DNA of 13,601 bases from Deltaproteobacteria bacterium (GTDB taxonomy: Bacteria; Desulfobacterota; Desulfarculia; Adiutricales; Adiutricaceae). The notes under the pieces were generated by a model. That model was given only the letters and a program-made list of their open reading frames with translations, had not been told where the DNA came from and ran no database searches. The stretch covers positions 1 to 13,601 of the forward strand of contig JAITJP010000275.1 in the NCBI GenBank assembly GCA_031278835.1. The letters run 5' to 3'. Shown piece after piece: positions 1 to 5,877 of this stretch (position 1 is the stretch's first letter; the number at the start of each line of letters is the position of its first letter). The position numbers and the translations under genes are program-made.

Positions 1-2756
1 ACCTGGGCCTGGACTCGATAAAAAAAGTCGAACTTCTAGCCGCTTTAACCGATATTTTCCCAAGTCTGGCCGGGGCTGGGTCTGATCCGACCAAGTCTTT
101 GACTTTGGGCGATCTTTGCCGTCTCTGCGAAGGCCCCCAGGCTTCTTCCCCGGCCCAGAGCCTCATTGAGGCCCAACTTAATCGCTCCAATGAGCCAATA
201 AGTTACCCAGATGATCAGCCCTACCTAAGGCCCGAGAGCTCAAGTTATGCTGGGCCAGGCCAGCCCGCCGGAGAAACCTCTCTGGTGGAGGCGGCCCCTC
301 AGGCTGGGGCCGTTAAAGGGCCCCAGGTCGTGGGGCTTTTGGACCCGGGCAAAGTTGCCGATACGGTATTTGAGATCCTCTCCTATGAAACCGGCTATCC
401 GGTCGATTCCTTACACCTCGACATGAATTTGGAAAACGACCTGGGCCTTGATTCGATCAAAAAAGTCGAGCTCTTGGCCTCCCTGTCCGATCGTTTCCCC
501 CAAGCCCAGTCGGACTGGCTTTCGGAATCAGAGACCTTAAGGGCCTTAGTCGAGGTCTTGGTTAGGGCCGGGCCTAGCGGCGAGTCTGATTTTTCGCTCT
601 TAGTCGAGGCCCCCTCGGAAGCGGCCCAGGACCTTTCTAAAGTGCCAAGCCAGCTCCAGGCTGAGGGCCAGGCCAGCGCTTTGGGCCAAAAGGCCCCTGG
701 CCCTGAGGCTCTGGTGGTCTTTGATTTGGGCAAGGTCCTGGAGGTGGTTTCCATGGAAACCGGCTATCCGGTGGAATCCCTTTCAGCCAACATGGACCTG
801 GAAAGCGACCTGGGCCTTGATTCGATTAAGAAAGTCGAGATTTTGGCTTTACTCTCGGAGGGCTTGGAGGGCCAAACCGACCAGGACATCCTGGCCCAGG
901 CCAAGACCCTGGGCGATTGGCAGAATTATTTTTCCCAACTCCAGAGCCTCAAAAGTCCAGGGGCCGGAAACGGCCGGGAACATGGCCGAGGCCATCGGCG
1001 GCAGCGCGGCCGTGGGCATGATCGTGACCATGGCCGGGATTTTGATTCCGAAAAGGCCAAGCAAGCTCAGGCTGGGCTTGGTCAAAGCGCTTTTGACCAG
1101 GAGCAAATCGAGGCGGCCTGGGAGGCCCAAGAGCGCTCTTTAAAAGTCGGGCCGCCCAGCCGGAGCCAGGCCCCACATGGGCCCGAGGGGCTAAGCCCGG
1201 CCGAGCCCCGATCTGGAGAGCGGCCCCTCAGTGGCAAGGAGATCCTGGATCGGGTTTTGGCCTCGGGCTCAATGGAGATGCCTAGTTTATGGCAAGTTGA
1301 GCCCACCCTCTTTGAGGCCGCCTCCGTGGAGGGGGACAAGTTTATCTCCTATGGCTTTGTCAGGCTAGTGGGCTCGGATCCCTTGGCCAAGGCCTTGGAA
1401 AAAGCCTTAAGCGAGCAGGGCCTGGAGGTGGAGCGGCAGCCCTGGAATTATGACTTTGATAGATGGGGCAGTGACGTTAGAAAAGCCCGGGCCCTATTTT
1501 TGGTCTGGCCGGGCCCGGATCGCGATCCAAAGTTAATTACCCAGGCCCTTTCGGCCTTGGAAAACATGGCTGACCGGGCCGACACCATCGTGGGCCTGAG
1601 CTTTTTGGGCGGCTTTTTTGGCTTTCCCAGGCCGGACGGTCAGAAGGTAGTTTTGGGCAATTCCATCAGCGGGGCTTTGGTGGGCTTATTAAAATGCGCC
1701 GCCCGGGAATGGCCGCAAGTCAAAGTCAGGGTCCTGGATCTGCCCTTGGTTCTTTACAATTCGCCCACGCCCACCTGGGTGACCTCGATCTTGGAAGCGG
1801 CTTTTTGTCAAGGCCCGGTGGAATTGGGTTTACCTAAACGAGATAAGGTGTATAATTTAGCTTTAAAGCCTTATCTCCCAACCTTTTCTTCAGAGGCGCC
1901 TTTGGGACCCGGGGATACCGTGGTGGTGACCGGAGGAGGACGAGGGGTGACCGCCGCCACCATGTTGGCCTTGGCTAAGCTCTATAAGCCTACCCTGGTC
2001 ATCTTGGGCCGAACGCCCTTGCCGCCGCCCGAACCCCAATGGCTGGCCGAGTTTAAGAGCCAAAAGGAAATCATGGGGGCCCTTTTTGATCGGGCCAACA
2101 GCGCCTCCAAACCTAGGGAATTGGAGCATCGGGCTAATTTAATCTTGTCTTCAAGAGAGCTGACCAATAACCTCAAGGCCTTATCCGAGGCCGGGGCCCG
2201 GGTGGAATACCTCTCCGGAGACTTTACCTCGCCCGAATTGATCGAAGAGACGGCCAGAAAAATTAGGTCGCGTTTTGGGCCCATCAAAGGTTTTATTCAC
2301 GGGGCCGGTATCTTGGCCGATCATCCCATTATTGGGAAAAACCAAAGCGATTTCGCCAAGGTCTACGCCACCAAAACCATTTTGGCCTCGCATTTACTTG
2401 AGGCCTTTCAGCCTGAGCCCTTACGCTTTATGGTCTTTTTCAGTTCGACCACGGCCCGCTTTGGCCGGCAAGGTCAGGGTGACTACGCCGCCGGCAACGA
2501 GGTTTTAAACAAAACCGCCTGGGAGATGGCCACCCTCCATCCCAATTGCCGGGTCTTGGCCGTCAACTGGGGCCCCTGGGCCGGAGGCATGGTCAACGAT
2601 TCCCTGGCCGGGCAGTTTAAATCCCAGGGCCTGGGCCTAATTGGCCTTAAGGAAGGGGCCGAGACCTTTCTAAAGCTTCTAAGGACCCCGGTCGGAGGCC
2701 CGGCCGAGGTGGTCGTCCTGGGTCAAGGCACTAGTTTGGATCTGCTTTCTGAGTAA
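1..2756 (+). CDS. pfaA: PfaA/Pfa2-like PUFA synthase subunit, 3' part (ACP-ACP-ACP-KR), 5'-truncated by window edge
   Basis: The reading frame is open from the first complete codon (position 3) to TAA at 2754-2756, so the gene begins upstream; a TTG at 99 falls inside the frame and is not a real start. Three ACP phosphopantetheine motifs of the form LGLDSIKKVE are visible, with attachment serines at codons 15, 453 and 822. The first ACP is cut by the window edge. A Gly/His/Arg-rich linker follows (about 960-1046). Then come a ketoreductase structural half (about 1230-1890, containing SGALVGLLK and EWPQVKVRVLDLP) and a catalytic half. The catalytic half has the NADPH-binding TGGGRGV (1929-1949) and catalytic Ser (codon 2445) and Tyr (codon 2484) 13 residues apart, with YAAGN after. 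Tandem ACPs followed by KR are characteristic of PfaA-type subunits, which carry the growing acyl chain and reduce the 3-keto group. The chain ends about 90 residues after the active-site Tyr, so there is no C-terminal DH-like domain as in some myxobacterial Pfa2 proteins. A hglE-like or other secondary-lipid type I synthase is an alternative; the end product cannot be read from sequence. Confidence 0.9.
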   Translation, partial: LGLDSIKKVELLAALTDIFPSLAGAGSDPTKSLTLGDLCRLCEGPQASSPAQSLIEAQLNRSNEPISYPDDQPYLRPESSSYAGPGQPAGETSLVEAAPQAGAVKGPQVVGLLDPGKVADTVFEILSYETGYPVDSLHLDMNLENDLGLDSIKKVELLASLSDRFPQAQSDWLSESETLRALVEVLVRAGPSGESDFSLLVEAPSEAAQDLSKVPSQLQAEGQASALGQKAPGPEALVVFDLGKVLEVVSMETGYPVESLSANMDLESDLGLDSIKKVEILALLSEGLEGQTDQDILAQAKTLGDWQNYFSQLQSLKSPGAGNGREHGRGHRRQRGRGHDRDHGRDFDSEKAKQAQAGLGQSAFDQEQIEAAWEAQERSLKVGPPSRSQAPHGPEGLSPAEPRSGERPLSGKEILDRVLASGSMEMPSLWQVEPTLFEAASVEGDKFISYGFVRLVGSDPLAKALEKALSEQGLEVERQPWNYDFDRWGSDVRKARALFLVWPGPDRDPKLITQALSALENMADRADTIVGLSFLGGFFGFPRPDGQKVVLGNSISGALVGLLKCAAREWPQVKVRVLDLPLVLYNSPTPTWVTSILEAAFCQGPVELGLPKRDKVYNLALKPYLPTFSSEAPLGPGDTVVVTGGGRGVTAATMLALAKLYKPTLVILGRTPLPPPEPQWLAEFKSQKEIMGALFDRANSASKPRELEHRANLILSSRELTNNLKALSEAGARVEYLSGDFTSPELIEETARKIRSRFGPIKGFIHGAGILADHPIIGKNQSDFAKVYATKTILASHLLEAFQPEPLRFMVFFSSTTARFGRQGQGDYAAGNEVLNKTAWEMATLHPNCRVLAVNWGPWAGGMVNDSLAGQFKSQGLGLIGLKEGAETFLKLLRTPVGGPAEVVVLGQGTSLDLLSE
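348..870 (+). repeat. Tandem ACP-coding repeats within the PfaA-like gene
   Basis: Two complete ACP-coding segments lie about 369 bp apart, judged from their serine codons at 453 and 822; a third, partial copy has its serine codon at 15, 438 bp before the first. The two full copies share near-identical DNA blocks, for example ACCGGCTATCCGGT and GACCTGGGCCTTGATTCGAT, separated by diverged linker DNA. Tandem ACPs are typical of PUFA synthases, where their number affects productivity (family knowledge). The total number in this protein is unknown because the gene continues upstream. Confidence 0.85.
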
Positions 2757-2812
2757 AAAGCCAAGTCATGGGCTAGGCCTTTTTTGTAGGACTTGGAATA
2801 AAGAATTTTTAA

Positions 2813-2867
2813 GAGCGCTAAAGCCTGGCGGTCATAACCGTGGGGCTGGCGAGGCTAGCTTTTTTTT
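2813..2867 (+). terminator. Probable intrinsic terminator of the PfaA-like gene
   Basis: An outer stem AGCCT (2822-2826) pairs with AGGCT (2852-2856). Inside it CGGT-cata-ACCG forms a tight hairpin, and the structure is followed by AGC and a run of eight T (2860-2867). It sits about 65 nt after the TAA stop. A weaker hairpin directly after the stop (2752-2785, AAAAAG with CTTTTT plus a bulged CC/GG) could also contribute. The call rests on stem plus T-run only. Confidence 0.5.
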
Positions 2868-3815
2868 CCTTATGGAAAAAAGGCCAGTCTTTTCATGAAG
2901 GTGACGCTCCCGGTGATTTTTTTCATCGGTCGTAGCTCCCAGGGCCAGGTTGATTTTCTTGATTGGCCCAATTCATGACGGTGAAGCTCCTGGTTTGCTA
3001 CCAAGTTGAGCTATCCTGACGGCGCGGTTCCCTGACTTGGTGACCGAGTTGAGCTGACCTTGAAGTGACGGCCTCATTGAGTAGGTTTGACACTTATTAG
3101 GTTTAAGTTCCTTGGGCCCTTTTTGGGTTGAGCCCCCTGATGGTAAGGTTCTTTGGTTAAAACCAGCATAGCTTCCCAAAGCGTGACCCGCCCTAGTCGC
3201 GGCCCTTGAGCCCACTGGACGGTGACCTCCCTAGTTTAATACCCAGTTCAACTTTCATGATTGTGACTTACCTAAATTATAAGGGGTTTGTTCACAGGAT
3301 TGCCAAGCTCCTCGGTTTAAGCGGTGGGAGCCACTAGAAAGTGAAGTTCGCTGGTAGTGGCGAAGTTGGGTCACAAAGCGTAAATCTACTTAGTTAAGAC
3401 TAAGTTGAGCTGACTAAAAGCAAGCTTGTCTCTGTTTAACTCTAAGTTGAAGACCATCTAGATTACTCTTCCGGGTTTTTACTAAGTTAACTTCTTGGAT
3501 ATCTGGTTCTAGACTGTAACTAGGCTAGGTATAAAAGGAGCGATTTTAGATTAAAAACTTGGCTTGAGTAAACTTTACCAGGCCTTCCTTGGTTTTGAAT
3601 GGAAAAACTTATCTTAGGGTTGGCTTGTCTTGGATTAACTAAGACCAGTTTTACGGTCGTGAAGTTTTTTAGTTACGGGTCAAGATGAGCGCTTGAATAG
3701 GTGTGGCTCCCAAGTTTTCTATCCTCGTCGCGTTTATTAAAAGTGACCCTCCTTTTTTGACTCCAGGTTGAGCTCCAACTAGGTGACGCTCCCGGTTTTT
3801 TTTCTCCGAGTTGTT

Positions 3816-3859
3816 CCAAGAGGTCGCGGTCCGCGAAAGCGGTTGGACCCGGGACTTGG
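3816..3859 (+). other. Multi-segment stem-loop with GAAA tetraloop inside the repeat field
   Basis: Three nested stems can be drawn: CCAAG (3816-3820) with CTTGG (3855-3859), GGTC (3822-3825) with GACC (3846-3849), and CCGC (3831-3834) with GCGG (3839-3842) closing a GAAA tetraloop (3835-3838). Internal loops separate the stems. It occupies one period of the 43-bp repeat but is more GC-rich than neighbouring units. There is no T-run after it. It could be a structured RNA element or a chance hairpin. Confidence 0.3.
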
Positions 3860-4464
3860 CGGCTCAGCTTAGGTTAAAAAATTAGGTTGAGCCAAGCCTG
3901 ACCGTGAGGCTCCTTGGTTTTGGAAAGGTTGAGAGAATCTTTTAATGGCGCCCCTTTGGTTTTAAACGGAGGTTGAGCTTACCTCTCAGGAGGCTCCTTT
4001 AGTTTGTTGCCCTTTGGTTGATGAGATGGCGACGCTTCTTGGTTGACCGCCAAGTCGCCCTTACCAAAGATACGGTCCCTAAGATTTGACTCTAAGTCGA
4101 GATGCTGAGAAAGCCAGGCTCTCTTAGTTTTTGGCCAGAGCTGGCTTACCAAAAGGCCCGGTTTAGCTCCCAGATAATGAGAGTTGAGCCAAGCCCGCTT
4201 GGCGGCCCGCCCAGGCTTAAAAGCAAAGTTAAGCTTTGTTTTTTTCTAACTTGACTTGGTTTTAAAGATTAGGATTAACCTATCCGCTAGTAAGGCTTTT
4301 TGGTTTTAAACTAGGTTGAGCGAACCGGATTATGACACTTTATGGTACTTACCATTGCCGGGCTTGCGAAAAGGCAACCCGCTCCCAGGCTTTGAGCCAA
4401 GTCGAGGCTCCAGAAAGATAAAGTTCCCTGTTTAAGGCTAAGTTGAGCTCCAAAAGGTCACCTG

Positions 4465-4636
4465 CCCTTTTTTTTTACTAGGTTGAGCGCCAAAAAGATT
4501 AGCTCTTTATTGAGCTAGCCTGATTGTGAGGTTCCTTGGTAAAAAGGCTACGTTCCCTTTTTTTTTACTAAGTTGAGCTCCAAAAGGATTAGCTCTTAAT
4601 TGAGCTAGCCTGATTGTGATGTTCCTTGGTAAAAAA
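4465..4636 (+). repeat. 90-bp higher-order tandem duplication within the 43-bp repeat field
   Basis: The segment starting at 4465 recurs at 4555, an offset of exactly 90 bp (two repeat units). Both copies contain CCC followed by a T-run and ACTA, then GTTGAGC, then AGCTCTT, ATTGAGCTAGCCTGATTGTGA and GTTCCTTGGTAAAAA, with only a handful of differences. This pair is much less diverged than surrounding units, so it arose more recently. Confidence 0.85.
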
Positions 4637-5052
4637 GTTTAGGTTGAGCGGACCTATTTGTGATGTTCCTTGTTTTAAATGTTACGGTTGAGCTTATCTC
4701 TATGTGACGCTCCTTGGGCTTATTAGCTTGGTTGAGTGGATCTTCTAGTAAAGCACTTGATTCTTAATTAAGTCTCGTTCACGAAAGGTGACTCTTTTGG
4801 CAACGCAAGCAGAGCCTTTTCACTTATAGCCTGATATGAGCTAAGATTAAGTAAAATTATTTCTTAGGTCGCTAGGTTATAATCGTTATGGCTCCTTGTC
4901 GCCATGAGCTAACTCGCCTTTGGCGCGCCTTTACTGGCTAACCACTAAGTTGAGCTTACCTGAAGCTGGCTTGACCGAGCTTTTGGCCAAGCTTAGTCGC
5001 CCTAGCCGGCGGCCTCCTATTTTTTTTATTGAGACCAAATCCGATAAGGTTA

Positions 5053-5200
5053 AGCCTGGTCAGCCCAAAGCGGCCGCCGGGCCAAGCTAATCAGCTCAGC
5101 CCTGGTCACCTAAAGCGGCGACCCTGGGAAAAACCTAACCAGCTCAAGCTTGGTCACCTAAACAGGCGGCCCGGGCCAGCCGGTTAAGCTTAACCAGGTC
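5053..5200 (-). repeat. Three-copy GC-richer repeat block (about 46-48 bp), probably inverted relative to the main array
   Basis: Copies begin near 5053, 5098 and 5146 and share CTGGTCAC/CTTGGTCAC, then CTAAAGCGGC or similar, and end in AACCAGCTCA or a variant. Read on the minus strand they contain GGTGACCAAGCTTGAGCTGG. That resembles GGTGACCGAGTTGAGCTGAC of the main array at 3039-3058, suggesting the same repeat family in reverse orientation. The tandem nature is clear; the inverted relationship is inferred. Confidence 0.55.
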
Positions 5201-5360
5201 TCCCAAAAAGGGGGGCTGGGGGCAAGCCGATCGAGATTTTCTTGATGATTTAAATAGGTGGTAATTGATCGGCCTGGTTGACCATTCTTGGTTAAAATTT
5301 TCAGGCCAAACCATTGGATTGTAAAGCTCCTTATGGTTAATTAGTTAAAATCGTTCTAAA

Positions 5361-5418
5361 AGGCGATGTTTCTCTGACGATATTGTTTAGTCATGATACC
5401 TTATCGCCTGTTTTTTTT
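5361..5418 (+). terminator. Terminator-like hairpin 1 with long loop
   Basis: AGGCGAT (5361-5367) pairs perfectly with ATCGCCT (5403-5409) and is followed by G and eight T (5411-5418). The 35-nt loop contains a smaller possible stem, TGAC with GTCA. It could be a terminator of transcription through the repeat field or the 3' end of a small RNA; no gene lies directly upstream. Confidence 0.4.
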
Positions 5419-5485
5419 AAATATTTTTTTTGATTTCAGGTTTTTAAGGAGCGAGTGGCTATTGGTAGGAACCGAGTAGAGTAAC

Positions 5486-5554
5486 AAGGGAACGGGGGTG
5501 GCATCTTAAATAGTCATTGTTTAACATTCCAGTTCACCCCCCGTTGCCTTTTTT
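5486..5554 (+). terminator. Terminator-like hairpin 2 with long loop
   Basis: Left arm 5486-5500 (AAGGGAACGGGGGTG) pairs with right arm 5535-5550 (CACCCCCCGTTGCCTT) with one mismatch and one bulge, followed by a six-T run ending at 5554. The 34-nt loop contains TTAAA/TTTAA that could pair. The loop length is close to that of hairpin 1, about 125 bp upstream. Confidence 0.5.
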
Positions 5555-5568
5555 GCTAAGTTTTTTTA

Positions 5569-5606
5569 CCTAGCCCACCGGGCTAGGGCCTAGGGCGGTT
5601 TTTTTT
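5569..5606 (+). terminator. Terminator-like hairpin 3
   Basis: A perfect 8-bp stem CCTAGCCC (5569-5576) and GGGCTAGG (5580-5587) closes a 3-nt loop. Eleven bases later comes a run of eight T (5599-5606), and seven T (5561-5567) precede the stem. The gap between stem and T-run is longer than in a standard terminator, so termination efficiency is uncertain. Confidence 0.4.
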
Positions 5607-5688
5607 AATATAAAACTTAGAAATGGAAGCTTTTTTTAAGAATCGGACCCAGGGCGGCCCGAGTCAGTTTTTTATTGGGAGATTTCAG

Positions 5689-5736
5689 CCCAAGCCCTTT
5701 GGCTTAGGCCCAGGGGCCTAAGCCAAAGGGCTTGGG
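5689..5736. repeat. Perfect palindrome, 23-bp arms with 2-bp spacer
   Basis: Left arm 5689-5711 and right arm 5714-5736 are exact reverse complements across all 23 positions, with AG between them. The arm begins CCCAAGCCCTTTGGCTTAGG. There is no T-run directly after it on either strand, so it is not a standard terminator. It could extrude as a cruciform, act as an RNA hairpin that blocks read-through or stabilises an mRNA end, or be a repetitive extragenic palindrome present elsewhere in the genome. It lies about 140 bp before the second synthase gene. Confidence 0.9.
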
Positions 5737-5796
5737 AGTTTGGTAAAGGTTTTGGGCAGAGCGCTGTGGTTAAGGAAGGGAGCTCGCGGAGACGAG

Positions 5797-5877
5797 TTGG
5801 AATATATGGATAGGCTTTTTCAAACGCCCTTGATTGGAGACAATCGGGTCAAGGGTTTATTTGAGTCAAGTATATGA
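5797..5877 (+). CDS. Micro-ORF overlapping the next start codon (ATGA), possible coupled leader peptide or gene remnant
   Basis: A frame open from 5722 to TGA at 5875-5877 overlaps the ATG of the large synthase (5874-5876) as ATGA. The start is uncertain: TTG at 5797 has GGAG five bases upstream (5788-5791), while ATG at 5806 has none at proper distance. From ATG the peptide is 23 residues beginning MDRLFQTPLIGDNR; from TTG it is 26. Upstream the frame reaches to a TAA at 5719-5721 inside the palindrome and encodes a plausible basic stretch (LVKVLGRALWLRKGARGDEL), so it may be the C-terminal remnant of a lost gene. I do not recognise the peptide. The overlap would allow translational coupling, useful because the synthase start has no good Shine-Dalgarno sequence of its own. 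Confidence 0.35.
   Translation: MEYMDRLFQTPLIGDNRVKGLFESSI

Larger units (their letters stand above)
2895..5030 (+). repeat. Strongly diverged tandem repeat field, unit about 43 bp, roughly 45-50 units
   Basis: The unit opens with AAGTTGAGC or AGGTTGAGC. About ten variable bases follow, then GTGACGCTCC (or GTGANGYTCC), then TTGGTTTT and an AT-rich end often reading AACT. Clear unit starts are at 3003, 3046, 3402, 3444, 3765, 3884, 3926, 3970, 4313, 4440, 4480, 4570, 4641, 4685, 4729 and 4947. Weaker starts fill gaps at the same spacing, for example 4052, 4094, 4137, 4181, 4226, 4271, 4313 (steps of 42-45). The second core is seen at 2901, 2981, 3065, 3221, 3263, 3341, 3701, 3743, 3783, 3904, 4526, 4616, 4660 and 4704. 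Units differ at many positions, so this is an old decayed array and not a recent expansion. GAGC of the first core can pair with GCTC or GTTC of the second within many units. A further unit-like segment lies at 5302-5341. I do not recognise the family. It is not coding: the unit length is not a multiple of three and stops are frequent. Confidence 0.75.
2757..5796. other. About 3 kb noncoding region between the two synthase genes
   Basis: I see no convincing protein-coding gene on either strand; frames are closed repeatedly, and the one open stretch on the minus strand (about 2973-3215) runs through repeat units and has no recognisable protein features. The base composition is clearly more AT-rich, with many T-runs, than the flanking genes. 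The region consists of a terminator-like hairpin, a long diverged tandem repeat field, a three-copy block of apparently inverted repeats, a stretch with little structure (about 5200-5300), and a series of strong stem-loops (5361-5736). No tRNA, rRNA or recognisable riboswitch was found by eye. Confidence 0.7.

Noticed and set aside
99..101. TTG at 99 as start of the first gene
   Set aside because: The same frame is open to the window edge and encodes an ACP motif (LGLDSIKKVE) before this codon, so the gene starts upstream.
395..754. Minus-strand and alternate-frame open frames over the two synthase genes
   Set aside because: They are shadows of GC-rich coding DNA; the overlapping plus-strand frames carry complete catalytic motifs.
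2973..3215. Minus-strand 80-codon open frame as a gene
   Set aside because: It crosses several 43-bp repeat units, has low-complexity protein content with no recognisable motif and no clear ribosome binding site.
2895..5030. CRISPR array
   Set aside because: The repetition runs through the entire unit of about 43 bp with no conserved repeat and unique spacer split, units are all diverged, and no cas gene is present.
5689..5736. Palindrome as an insertion-sequence end or MITE
   Set aside because: No transposase, no target-site duplication and no second inverted end were found in the window.
5600..5873. Sigma-70 promoter for the second synthase gene
   Set aside because: TATAAA near 5609 and TTGATT near 5830 exist, but neither has a partner box at 16-18 bp spacing, so no promoter is called.
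2757..5873. Decayed pfaB or other synthase pseudogene in the gap
   Set aside because: No fragments of AT, KS or ACP motifs are visible in the gap; it is accounted for by repeats and hairpins, apart from the short frame at 5722-5877.
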